64,000 bases of DNA from Paenibacillus cymbidii (GTDB lineage: Bacteria > Bacillota > Bacilli > Paenibacillales > NBRC-103111). Below, in pieces: positions 25,432 to 33,571 of this stretch (its first letter is position 1; each line of letters starts with the position of its first letter). The stretch lies in the NCBI RefSeq assembly GCF_004764705.1, contig NZ_SHLX01000011.1, forward strand, positions 1 to 64,000, read 5' to 3'. Both the position numbers and the translations under genes were made by a program. Under the pieces are notes generated by a model that saw only the letters and a program-made list of their open reading frames with translations, made no database searches and had not been told where the DNA came from.

Positions 25432-26721
25432 ATGTTTCATCGGACGAGCTTGCGGCTGACGGTGTTGAATGCGGTCGTTTTTTTCGTCATTTTGCTCGGA
25501 TTTAGCGGCATCGTGTATGCGACGGTCCAGCACCATTTGCTGCGGAAGGTGGACGCGTCGCTGACCGGCAACATCGGGGCGAAGCCGGCGGTGTTTATCG
25601 AGAATCAGAAGCTAATCGGCAGCACGCAAGCGGTGATGAAGATCGCGCCGCTGCAAGCGGATGTGCGGATGATTACGCTATTCTGGAACGCCAGGGGCGA
25701 GCCGACGGGCGATTTGCCCTTCGATAAGGAAAGCACTACCGGGTTCGACTTCAACGCTTTTCGCGGCTTGCCCGAGGACGACAAGCCGCGCACCGTAGAG
25801 TCGTCGGGGCACAGCTACCGCGTGCTCACGCATCGCGTCAAAACTGTCAAGACCGGCGAGCCCGCGCCTTCGGACATTGTCGTGACGCAAACGATCATCA
25901 ACATCGATCCCGAGCTCGGTATGATGCGCAGCCTGCTGTTTATCATGGGCATTGCCGTGATTGCCGGAGGAGGCGCGGCGGTTATGGCCGGTTCCTATTT
26001 GGCGCGGCGGGCGCTTGTGCCGATCCGCCTGTCGTGGGAGCGGCAGCAGCAGTTCGTCTCCGACGCCTCGCACGAGCTGCGTACGCCGCTGGCGGTCATA
26101 CGGGCGAATACGGAGCTGCTGCTGCGCCATCCGGACGAGACGATCGAAACGCAGAGCGACACGATCTCGTCCATGCTGAAAGAGACGAAACGGCTCAGCA
26201 AGCTCGTTGCGTCGCTCTTGACGCTGGCGCGCAGCGATTCGAACCAGTTGGAGCTGGCGAAGAAACGGCTGGAGCTGACGAAGGTGCTGCACGACGCCGC
26301 GGCCAAGTTTGCGCCGCTTGCCGCGTTCAAAGGCATCGACATGTCGATCGACGTGGAGGAAGGGCTGCATGCCGTCGGCGACGAAGAGCGGCTGCAGCAG
26401 CTGTGCGTCATCTTCCTCGACAACGCGCTTAAATTTACCGAGGCGGGCGGTACGATCCGCTTCATCTGCAAACGTTGCAGCACCGCTGCGACGTTGGTGA
26501 TCGAAGATACGGGGATGGGCATCGCCGGGTATGAGCTGCCGTACATTTTCGATCGTTTCTATCAAGGCAGCCGCTCGCGATCGCGAACCGACAGCGGCAG
26601 CGGACTGGGGCTGTCGATCGCCAAGTGGATCGTCGAGAAGCACGGCGGTACGATCCAGGCCGACAGCGAAGTCGGCAAAGGCACGCAGTTCGCCATTTCA
26701 CTGCCGCTGGTGGCGGGGTGA
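25432..26721 (+). CDS. Membrane sensor histidine kinase, partner of the OmpR regulator
   Basis: A 429-residue kinase with a membrane helix near residues 9-33, an extracellular domain of about 130 residues, a second helix near 165-190 (LLFIMGIAVIAGGGAAVMAG) and a short linker. His214 in FVSDASHELRTPLAV is the phosphorylation site; the ATPase boxes are FLDNALKFTEAGG, IEDTGMGIAGYE and GSGLGLSIAKWIVEKHGG. The gene starts 14 bp after the regulator and is followed by a strong terminator, so the pair is a two-gene unit. The signal sensed is unknown. Confidence 0.93.
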   Translation: MFHRTSLRLTVLNAVVFFVILLGFSGIVYATVQHHLLRKVDASLTGNIGAKPAVFIENQKLIGSTQAVMKIAPLQADVRMITLFWNARGEPTGDLPFDKESTTGFDFNAFRGLPEDDKPRTVESSGHSYRVLTHRVKTVKTGEPAPSDIVVTQTIINIDPELGMMRSLLFIMGIAVIAGGGAAVMAGSYLARRALVPIRLSWERQQQFVSDASHELRTPLAVIRANTELLLRHPDETIETQSDTISSMLKETKRLSKLVASLLTLARSDSNQLELAKKRLELTKVLHDAAAKFAPLAAFKGIDMSIDVEEGLHAVGDEERLQQLCVIFLDNALKFTEAGGTIRFICKRCSTAATLVIEDTGMGIAGYELPYIFDRFYQGSRSRSRTDSGSGLGLSIAKWIVEKHGGTIQADSEVGKGTQFAISLPLVAG

Positions 26722-26783
26722 CCTGTCTGCGAATGGCAAGCGCACACAAGCCTGCCGGCAGCAGCCGACAGGTCGTTTTTTTT
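26720..26783 (+). terminator. Terminator of the two-component operon
   Basis: GACCTGTC (26720-26727) pairs with GACAGGTC (26767-26774), enclosing an inner GCCGGC hairpin, followed by G and eight T. Confidence 0.8.
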
Positions 26784-26785
26784 GA

Positions 26786-26839
26786 TTGACACGAGACAAT
26801 TTGTATCATAACATGGTGTTACAAGTTACATATCGTATC
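26786..26839 (+). promoter_or_regulatory. Operator-promoter A (GWTAC-N5-GTAWC family)
   Basis: TTGACA (26786-26791) and TAACAT (26809-26814) are 17 bp apart. Operator GAGACAATTTGTATC (26793-26807) fills the spacer; a second operator GTTACATATCGTATC lies at 26825-26839, over the expected start region. The same arrangement is found at 39734, 43014 and 61389. It drives the zinc-ribbon gene and probably the dehydrogenase at 27195. Confidence 0.75.
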
Positions 26840-26885
26840 TAAAAATCAAACCCGCTGCCATCATGCGGAGAGGAGCCACATACCG

Positions 26886-27098
26886 ATGGTCAATCGGATC
26901 GATACCCGCGTTTATTGTTTGAATTGCAATCGGCTAATAGCGCGCGACAAGGCGGACGTTGTGTTTAAAACCGGCTTCTATCAAACGGTTTATCCGCTCG
27001 CACTTTGCAGCAGCTGCGAAAACCCAAGCGCCCGGGAATCGGCGAGAGTCGGCGAACTGTATGCGACGGCGGAAATGTTGCCCCACGATCGGCTTTAA
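26886..27098 (+). CDS. Small zinc-ribbon-like protein
   Basis: A 70-residue protein with two CxxC pairs (CLNC near residue 12 and CSSC near residue 40), 28 residues apart, as in small zinc ribbons. I do not recognise the family. The ATG at 26886 has GAGAGGAG upstream. It sits directly behind the EPS-type operator-promoter and ahead of a nucleotide-sugar dehydrogenase gene, so it is expected to be expressed with exopolysaccharide synthesis. It could be a regulatory or structural adaptor; nothing shows which. Confidence 0.65.
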   Translation: MVNRIDTRVYCLNCNRLIARDKADVVFKTGFYQTVYPLALCSSCENPSARESARVGELYATAEMLPHDRL

Positions 27099-27138
27099 CG
27101 CGGAAAAAGCCGGAAACAGGCGCGTGCGCAGCTGTTCG

Positions 27139-27153
27139 GATACACATTGTATC
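27139..27153. promoter_or_regulatory. Operator E upstream of the dehydrogenase gene
   Basis: GATACACATTGTATC matches the GWTAC-N5-GTAWC palindrome found at the EPS promoters. It lies 41 bp before the ATG at 27195, in the gap between two co-directional genes. No TTGACA box is correctly placed here, so it may act as a roadblock or belong to a weak internal promoter. Confidence 0.65.
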
Positions 27154-27194
27154 TTTCGTCTGCATATGGATAGGGGAGAAGGAAGTGATGGCGC

Positions 27195-28553
27195 ATGGTG
27201 AAAAAGCTGTGTGTGCTCGGCATGGGTTATATCGGTCTCCCAACGGCGCTAGTGTTTGCCGATGCCGGCATCGAGGCGGTCGGCGTCGATACGAACGCGC
27301 GGATCGTGGCCGATTTGAACCGGGGCGAGGTCCAGCTTGAGGAAGCCGGTCTGGAGACCTTGTACCGCAGCGTACGCGCGCGGCATTCGTTCCGCGCCGG
27401 CTTGGCGCCGGAGCCGGCCGACGCATTTATCGTCGCCGTGCCGACGCCCGTGCACCCTGATCGGACCGCCGATCTCCGTTTCGTCGTCGCCGCGATTCGC
27501 TCGATTGTCCCCGTGCTGCGTCCCGGCAACCTGGTCATTGTGGAATCGACCGTTCCGCCGCGCACGACGGAAGACGTTGTGGCGCCGCTGCTGCAGCAAG
27601 CCGGGTACACGATCGGCGACGATCTGTTTCTCGCGTATTGTCCGGAGCGGGTGATGCCGGGCAATATGTTGCGCGAATTGGTCGCGAACAGCCGCATTAT
27701 CGGCGGATACGACCCGGCCTCGGCGGCACGCGCCGCCGAATGGTACCGCGTTGTCGTCAAGGGGGAAATCGTCGAAACAACTGCCGTAACGGCGGAAACG
27801 ACGAAACTGATGGAAAATACGTACCGCGACGTCAACATCGCGCTTGCCAACGAGCTGGCGATTGTGGCGGCGGCGATCGGCGTCGATGCGCTGGAAGCGA
27901 TCCGCTGCGCGAACAAACATCCGCGGGTTCATCTCCATTCGCCAGGACCGGGAGTCGGGGGACACTGCATCGCCGTCGATCCTTACTTCATCATCGAACA
28001 GGCGCCGTTCCTGACGCCGCTTATCGCAACGGCGCGCCACGTCAATAACGGCATGCCCGAATTCGTAGTGGCGCAGGTGCTCAAATTGGCGGGCGACCGT
28101 GCCCGCAGAAGCTTATCTCCCGGTCCGGTTGCCGTGTTCGGGCTGACGTACAAGGGCAATGTCGGCGACATTCGCGAAAGCCCGGCGCTCGAGATCGTCC
28201 GACTGCTGGAAGAGGAAGGTTTTGCGGTCAAGGCGCATGACCCGCACGTGAAGCCGGCGGACGCTCCGTTCCCGCTGTACGGTGCAAGCGAGGCGCTGCG
28301 AGGCGCCTGGTGCCTGCTCGTGCTGGCGGATCATCGCGAATTCGCCGGGCTCGCCGCTGCGGCGCTGGACGGCATGGCCGACAAGTGCGTCATCGACACC
28401 AAACATTGCCTGCGGTTCGCGCCGGAGGACGGTGTGCGGCTGTATCACTACGGCAACCTGTTCGAGCTTCGCCAGTTCGAAGAGTCCGTCTGGGTGGAAC
28501 CGCAAGTCGCCGCCGCAGACGAAGACGAAGACGAAGGCGAGACGAGCGCATAA
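27195..28553 (+). CDS. UDP-sugar dehydrogenase (WecC/Ugd family)
   Basis: A 452-residue NAD-dependent dehydrogenase that oxidises C6 of a UDP-hexose or UDP-N-acetylhexosamine to the uronic acid, a precursor for acidic exopolysaccharide. The N-terminal Rossmann motif is VLGMGYIGLP, which with the WecC-like length and PERVMPG segment points to UDP-ManNAc or UDP-GlcNAc rather than UDP-glucose. The catalytic Cys258 lies in GVGGHCIAVDPY. The tail after residue 430 is acidic (ADEDEDEGE). The ATG at 27195 follows GGGGAGAAGGAAG. The EPS-type operators upstream tie it to the main cluster, 12.5 kb away, which has a second paralogue at 48738. Confidence 0.9.
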   Translation: MVKKLCVLGMGYIGLPTALVFADAGIEAVGVDTNARIVADLNRGEVQLEEAGLETLYRSVRARHSFRAGLAPEPADAFIVAVPTPVHPDRTADLRFVVAAIRSIVPVLRPGNLVIVESTVPPRTTEDVVAPLLQQAGYTIGDDLFLAYCPERVMPGNMLRELVANSRIIGGYDPASAARAAEWYRVVVKGEIVETTAVTAETTKLMENTYRDVNIALANELAIVAAAIGVDALEAIRCANKHPRVHLHSPGPGVGGHCIAVDPYFIIEQAPFLTPLIATARHVNNGMPEFVVAQVLKLAGDRARRSLSPGPVAVFGLTYKGNVGDIRESPALEIVRLLEEEGFAVKAHDPHVKPADAPFPLYGASEALRGAWCLLVLADHREFAGLAAAALDGMADKCVIDTKHCLRFAPEDGVRLYHYGNLFELRQFEESVWVEPQVAAADEDEDEGETSA

Positions 28554-28580
28554 GTTGTCGTCGGCAATGAACAGCCGCGA

Positions 28581-29315
28581 TTACTCTTTTTCCTCCACCA
28601 GCCCCATTTCCCGTCCCTCCGGATCGATGAAGCTGAAGCCGAATCGGGTTTCGTCACGAACAAGCGGCGTTACCCGGACCCCTTTATCCAGCAAATAGTG
28701 GTAATCCGCCACGGCATCCCGCGTAGCAAAATCGCAAAACCGGTGATGGACCAGCCCCCCCGGGGATTCGAACAACGTAAAAGGAACGCCGCGAAGGCAA
28801 CACATTCTGGCATGAGGCGACGAAGCCGTCTCGAGCGTAAAATCGTATTCGATTTCCGCTCCGAATACGTCGAGATACCACGCCAGCGATTGCTCGAGGC
28901 GAGTCGAGCCCATAAATATGCCGTCCATGCGAAAATAGTTGTTCGGGTGCGGCCGCCATCCCGGGTCGCTGATGACGGCGATCGGATTCCCGTCCGGGTC
29001 GAAAAAGTTGAAGTCGACATAATGGTGCCAATTCACCGGCTCCGTAGCCCGAACCGCTTGCCGTGTCAGTTCGCCATGCGCAAGGCGGGCGTCATTGCAT
29101 TTGAAATGGAACGGACTGCTCTCGTAAACGTTTCTTTGCGATGTTTCGACCAGGACTACGGCTCCGCCTTCGGGGAGCTTTACGCTTGGAAAATCGCCGT
29201 ACGGTACGCCCGTCATCCCGAAATGCCGTTCGAACCACGCCGCCGAGCGCCGGGCGTCCGACACGGTCAAATATACACCGCGCAGCGCCGTTACGTTTAA
29301 CCGATGCGTCATCAT
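28581..29315 (-). CDS. Two-domain VOC-family protein
   Basis: A 244-residue protein with two glyoxalase-fold halves. The first starts LRGVYLTVSDARRSAAWFERHFGM and ends FNFFDPDGNPIAVI; the second starts FMGSTRLEQSLAWYLDVFG and ends FSFIDPEGREMGLVEE. It may bind or convert a small toxic or signalling molecule. Its ATG overlaps the stop of the MerR gene by four bases (ATGA), so it is translationally coupled and probably the regulated output of that regulator. Confidence 0.83.
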   Translation of the reverse strand: MMTHRLNVTALRGVYLTVSDARRSAAWFERHFGMTGVPYGDFPSVKLPEGGAVVLVETSQRNVYESSPFHFKCNDARLAHGELTRQAVRATEPVNWHHYVDFNFFDPDGNPIAVISDPGWRPHPNNYFRMDGIFMGSTRLEQSLAWYLDVFGAEIEYDFTLETASSPHARMCCLRGVPFTLFESPGGLVHHRFCDFATRDAVADYHYLLDKGVRVTPLVRDETRFGFSFIDPEGREMGLVEEKE

Positions 29316-30094
29316 CCTTCATCCCCTTTGCCCAGTCCCCGGCTCAAAACCGGGATCATCAGCGTATAGTCCGTTTCGTCCCGGAAGGCGATCTTCCGGA
29401 GCGGTTCGCCCACACTTTCGAACTGGAATCGTTTGATCGTTGCCAGCATCGGTTTGCAGGAGTTTGGCATCTCCCATGTGCAGGCCATCGTGGCAAACAG
29501 CGTGGGAGGAAACTTCTCCAGCCGCCCGCCTTCCGGACAACGAGTCGAATTCTCCCATATTAACCCGATTTCTGCTTCGGTCACCCGAGCCTCGTTTCCC
29601 GGGGAAGGGAAGCGCAAGTATGCTGCGCGTTCGACCGTTTCGTTCGGCGCGATCCTTTTCTCCTGGATGCGTTGCGCCGTTTGTGAGAAGGAAGCGCTTC
29701 CTCCGTCATCATCCCGCACCGGGAACCAAACCAGCGTGCGGCTGTTTTCCCAGTGCACGAGATGCATTCGTTTCGCTCGGGAATCGAAGCCCTGGAGAAA
29801 CTGGTGGGCGATTTTCACCGACAGCAGCTTCGTTTCGGCCATGCTCCGCCACTCGGCAAGCAGCTCCTCTTTTCGTTCGGGCGTTGCCGCCAGAAACTCC
29901 CTGATCCCCGCCATGCTGACGTCGGCTTGCCGGAGACTGTGAATGAGCCGCGCCGTCTCCACCTGCGAATCGGCATACTGCCGATAGCCGTTTGCGCCCC
30001 TGTTGCCGGGAACGATCAGCCCAACTTCTTCGTAATAGCGCAATATTTTGGGCCGGAGCCCCGTTCGTTCGCTGAACTGGCTGATCGTCATCAT
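29312..30094 (-). CDS. MerR-family transcriptional regulator with ligand-binding tail
   Basis: A 260-residue regulator. The first 70 residues form the MerR winged helix (ISQFSERTGLRPKILRYYEEVGLI, then GYRQYADSQVETARLI), followed by a coiled dimer helix to about residue 105 and a C-terminal domain of about 150 residues that resembles effector-binding GyrI/SOUL-like modules by length and pattern only. The ATG pair at 30094/30091 has AAGGAG upstream. The promoter 43 bp upstream has the 19-bp spacer that MerR proteins untwist, so it likely controls itself and the VOC gene. Confidence 0.85.
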   Translation of the reverse strand: MMTISQFSERTGLRPKILRYYEEVGLIVPGNRGANGYRQYADSQVETARLIHSLRQADVSMAGIREFLAATPERKEELLAEWRSMAETKLLSVKIAHQFLQGFDSRAKRMHLVHWENSRTLVWFPVRDDDGGSASFSQTAQRIQEKRIAPNETVERAAYLRFPSPGNEARVTEAEIGLIWENSTRCPEGGRLEKFPPTLFATMACTWEMPNSCKPMLATIKRFQFESVGEPLRKIAFRDETDYTLMIPVLSRGLGKGDEG

Positions 30095-30136
30095 ACCCGG
30101 CTTCTCCTTGTGCGTTCGTCGGAACGTCCTGCTTCC

Positions 30137-30167
30137 AGTATAAAGGTTCCCGCTGCCGGAAGGTCAA
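30137..30167 (-). promoter_or_regulatory. MerR-type promoter with 19-bp spacer
   Basis: On the minus strand TTGACC (30162-30167) and TATACT (30137-30142) are 19 bp apart, and the spacer contains a TTCC...GGAA dyad. Long spacers of this kind are the known hallmark of MerR-activated promoters. Confidence 0.75.
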
Positions 30168-30291
30168 TACGTTTTTAGAATGAAAGGAGGCAAATCCCCC
30201 TATTACCGGTCACCGCCGAAGCAAAGCTTTTTCTAAGAAATCGTCCCTATACTGGTCCCTATGGCGAACAATCGATAGGAGGACGGTAGCG

Positions 30292-31770
30292 ATGAAAAGG
30301 ATTTGGAAAACGGCGGCGGCTGCGACACTGATCGCCGTGCTGGCGGCGGGCTGCGGCAGCGAGAGCGGAAGCGGGACGGGAAATACGTTCAAATCGTTCG
30401 ATGCAAACGACAAGGCGACGATTAAGGTCGCGTACATGGACGCGGAAGCGTTCAACATGCAGTACGGCAATTTGTTCAAGATGAAGTTTCCGAACGTAAC
30501 CGTCGAAGTTGTATCCACGCGCGAGACGATGGGACAGGGAGTGGATCCTGCGGAAGCGATGGAGGAATTGCTCGACAAAGAGAAGCCGGACCTGGTCATG
30601 CTGACGCCCGCGCAGTATGAGGCTTTGGCGGCGGACGGCAAGCTTGCCGAGCTGGAGGCGATGATGAAGCGCGACAAGTTCGATCTCGACGACTTCGTTC
30701 CCGCCGTCACCGACCTGCTCCGCGTCAAGGGCGGCGGCAAGCTGTACGGCATGGCGCCGACGTTTGGCGGCAAAGCGTTGTATTACAACAAGGATTTGTT
30801 CGACAAATACGGGGTACCGTATCCGACCGACCAGATGAGCTGGGAAGACGTGCTTCAGTTGGCGCGGCGGTTTCCGACCGACGGGCAGGGGGATGCGCGC
30901 ATTTACGGGCTGCACCAGCCGTCCGGCGTGACGAATCCGTTCGAGCTGGCAACGTCGATCGGCATGGCCAAAGGGCTGGCGTTCGTCGATTACGACAACG
31001 CCAAGCTGTCGGTGAACACCGCCGACTGGAACAAGGTGGCGAAGCTCGTCGCCGACGCGTACAAATCGGGCAGCGTGTCGGTGCCATCCGCGCAAAATGC
31101 CGGCGGGCTGCCCGGAGGCGGCGGAGGAGGAGCGAGCGGCGGCAAAACGATTGTCATGATCGGCCCGGATACGTTCAAGAACGACGTGTTTTTGTCCGGG
31201 CGGGCGGCGATGATGGTCGACAGCGACAGCACGATCAATCTGATGGGCATGGCCGGCAAGGTGAAAGCGCCGTCCGACAGCAGCAAACCGCTCAATTGGG
31301 ACGTCGTGACGATGCCGGTGGATGCGAGCAATCCCGATGTAAGCAGCGGCTTCACCGTCGGGCAAATTGTGGCGATACCGGCGCAGGCGGCGAATCCGTC
31401 CGCAGCGTGGGAGCTGTGGAAGTTCATCAACGGCGGCGAGCTGGCCAAGATGGGCTCGCAAGGCATCATGATCGGCGGAAACGGCACACTGCCGAGCCGC
31501 AAGTCGGCGCTGCAGGCGAAGTTTACCGACGGCCGCCATATGGAGGCGTTCTACAAGCTGAAGGCGGACGAGTCGTCGCTGGCGCAGAAGTATCCGGCCG
31601 GTTTCCTCGAGCAGTGGAACACGATTGCCGGCGAACAGATGAAGGCGGTCATCAGCGGCGGCAAAACGGTTGAAGACGCGCTCAAGACGATGCAGGACAA
31701 AGGGCAGGAGCAGCTGAGCAAAACCAAGCTCGAAGAGAAAAACAAGCAGGAACAGAAAGAGGCGAAGTAG
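30292..31770 (+). CDS. Extracellular solute-binding lipoprotein
   Basis: A 492-residue binding protein of the family-1 sugar type. Signal peptide with lipobox LAAGC (Cys21), then a short Ser/Gly linker and a fold with KVAYMDAEAFNMQY, PDLVMLTPAQYEAL and LYGMAPTFGGKALYYNKDLFDKYGV. A Gly-rich insertion (GGLPGGGGGGASGG) near residue 270 and a Lys/Glu-rich tail are unusual. The next codon after its stop is the ATG of the ATPase, so it is part of an operon that otherwise encodes a MacAB-like export system. No sugar-type permease is present, so it is not a simple importer component. Confidence 0.87.
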   Translation: MKRIWKTAAAATLIAVLAAGCGSESGSGTGNTFKSFDANDKATIKVAYMDAEAFNMQYGNLFKMKFPNVTVEVVSTRETMGQGVDPAEAMEELLDKEKPDLVMLTPAQYEALAADGKLAELEAMMKRDKFDLDDFVPAVTDLLRVKGGGKLYGMAPTFGGKALYYNKDLFDKYGVPYPTDQMSWEDVLQLARRFPTDGQGDARIYGLHQPSGVTNPFELATSIGMAKGLAFVDYDNAKLSVNTADWNKVAKLVADAYKSGSVSVPSAQNAGGLPGGGGGGASGGKTIVMIGPDTFKNDVFLSGRAAMMVDSDSTINLMGMAGKVKAPSDSSKPLNWDVVTMPVDASNPDVSSGFTVGQIVAIPAQAANPSAAWELWKFINGGELAKMGSQGIMIGGNGTLPSRKSALQAKFTDGRHMEAFYKLKADESSLAQKYPAGFLEQWNTIAGEQMKAVISGGKTVEDALKTMQDKGQEQLSKTKLEEKNKQEQKEAK

Positions 31771-32550
31771 ATGCGTGCGCGGCTCAGATTGTGGGGGCGG
31801 TCGGACGGAGGCGCAAGCGCGAACGGTTCGGCGGCCGGCAAGGAGCCGGAAGCGTTGGCAAGCGCGCACGCGGAGCAGCCGCTGCTCGAAGCGGCGGGCG
31901 TTACGCGCAGCTTCGGCGTCGGCGGCGCCAGGCTGGACGTGCTGCGCGGCGTCGATATCGCCCTGATGCCGGGGCGGCTTGTGATGCTGCGCGGCCGGTC
32001 CGGCTCGGGCAAAACGACGCTGCTCAACCTGCTCGGCGGGCTCGACGTGCCGACCGGCGGCGAAATTCGTTTCCTCGGCGAGCCGCTTCATCGGCTGGGC
32101 GACGCCGAACGGACCCGCATCCGGCGCAAGCGGATCGGCTTCATTTTTCAGGCGTATGCGTTGATGCCGATGCTGTCGGCCTATGAGAACGTCGAGTTGT
32201 CGCTGCGGCTGGCCGGCGTGCCGCGGGCGGAGTGGAAGCGGCGCACGGCGCAATGCCTCGAGCTGGTCGGGCTCGGCAAACGCGCGTCGCACCGCCCGTT
32301 CGAGCTGTCCGGCGGCGAACAGCAGCGCGTTTGCATCGCCAAGGCGATCGCTCACAAGCCGCTGCTGCTCTTGGCGGACGAGCCGACGGCCGAGCTCGAT
32401 TCGATCATGACCCGGCGGATGATCGACGTGTTTCGTGCGATTATTGCGGACGAAGGAGCGACGGTATGCATGACGACACACGACGCAACGATTGTGGAGG
32501 AAGCGGACCATGTTTATGAAATGGCGGACGGCGCGCTTGCTACCGGTTAG
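31771..32550 (+). CDS. ABC transporter ATPase, MacB/LolD type
   Basis: A 259-residue ATPase. Walker A RGRSGSGKTTLL, signature LSGGEQQRV, Walker B LLLLADEPTAEL and the switch His in MTTHDAT are intact. About 30 residues of linker-like N-terminus (SDGGASANGSAAGKEPEAL) precede the domain. It should power the FtsX-like permease at 33571. It starts directly after the lipoprotein stop; a ribosome site inside the previous gene (AACAGAAAGAGGCG) serves it. A second ATPase gene closes the operon. Confidence 0.9.
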   Translation: MRARLRLWGRSDGGASANGSAAGKEPEALASAHAEQPLLEAAGVTRSFGVGGARLDVLRGVDIALMPGRLVMLRGRSGSGKTTLLNLLGGLDVPTGGEIRFLGEPLHRLGDAERTRIRRKRIGFIFQAYALMPMLSAYENVELSLRLAGVPRAEWKRRTAQCLELVGLGKRASHRPFELSGGEQQRVCIAKAIAHKPLLLLADEPTAELDSIMTRRMIDVFRAIIADEGATVCMTTHDATIVEEADHVYEMADGALATG

Positions 32551-33571
32551 CGCCTATGCGCGGCGTCTTGCGCTTGCGGCTGCTGCGGTGTTCTTGCTTG
32601 CCGCTGTCGCCGGCTGCGGGCTGCTGCCGCAGGCAGAGGAAGCCGAAACGATACCGCCGGTCGTGCCGCCGAAAATATCGCAGAAGCCCGCGTACGAGGT
32701 GAAATCGGGCACGATCGAGCAGTTGACCAAAGGGACCGGCAAGCTGATGTCGCTCGCCGAGGAGGAGCTGTATTTTGTCGAAAGCGGGCGGCGCATCAGC
32801 GACTTGTTCGTCAAAAGCGGCGATACGGTCAAAGCCGGCGACCCGATTGCGCAGCTGGACATGGGCGACCTCGACGCGCAAATCCGGCAGAAGGAAATTC
32901 AGCTGCTGATGGCGCAGGAGGACGTCAAACAAACGATGCGCAGCGCCGGCAACGACGGCAGCGACGGCGCGCTGGCGACCCGAACGAAGCTCGATTACGA
33001 GCTGAAGCAGGAAGATTTGAACCGGCTGAAGGAAACGCTGCGGGAAGCGACGATTCGGGCGCCGTTCGACGGCACGATCGTTTCCGTGCACGCGAAAAAA
33101 GGCGACATGGCGAGCGCATACGGCAAAATCGCCGTCATCGCCGACTATTCCCGCCTGACGGTCGCCGCCCAATTCGGCAGCGACGACTTGAAGCGGCTGG
33201 CGGTCGGCATGAAGGCGACGGTCGAGATCAACACGGCCGGACGTTACGAGGGGACGATCGCGCAAATGCCGAGCGCCACGGCCGAAGCGGGCAGCGACAC
33301 GATCGACAGCTATGTCGTCGTGCGTCTGGACAAGCTGCCGGACGGCGTCAGCCGCGGCACGCCGCTCACCGTCTCCGTCGTAACGCAGCGCAAGGAACAG
33401 GCGCTGATCGTGCCGTCCTCCGTCCTGCGCACGCATGCCGGACAAATGTACGTCGTGGTCGACGACAACGGCAGCAAGCATGAAGCGAACGTCGAAGTCG
33501 GCATCCAGACCGCAACGGAAGCGGAAATTGCGAGCGGATTGACGGCGGGACAGAAAGTGGTCGGGAAATAA
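32510..33571 (+). CDS. MacA/HlyD-type adaptor lipoprotein
   Basis: A 353-residue membrane-fusion-type adaptor. The signal peptide ends in AVAGC (Cys36), so it is a lipoprotein. The lipoyl-like halves are split by a short helical hairpin (IRQKEIQLLMAQEDVKQTMR ... YELKQEDLNRLKETLREATI), then a barrel domain ending RTHAGQMYVVVDDNGSK. In Gram-positive bacteria such adaptors work with FtsX-type permeases. The ATG at 32510 has GGAGG eight bases upstream and overlaps the ATPase gene by 41 bp; its stop overlaps the next ATG. It should link the permease to the wall side. Confidence 0.88.
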   Translation: MFMKWRTARLLPVSAYARRLALAAAAVFLLAAVAGCGLLPQAEEAETIPPVVPPKISQKPAYEVKSGTIEQLTKGTGKLMSLAEEELYFVESGRRISDLFVKSGDTVKAGDPIAQLDMGDLDAQIRQKEIQLLMAQEDVKQTMRSAGNDGSDGALATRTKLDYELKQEDLNRLKETLREATIRAPFDGTIVSVHAKKGDMASAYGKIAVIADYSRLTVAAQFGSDDLKRLAVGMKATVEINTAGRYEGTIAQMPSATAEAGSDTIDSYVVVRLDKLPDGVSRGTPLTVSVVTQRKEQALIVPSSVLRTHAGQMYVVVDDNGSKHEANVEVGIQTATEAEIASGLTAGQKVVGK

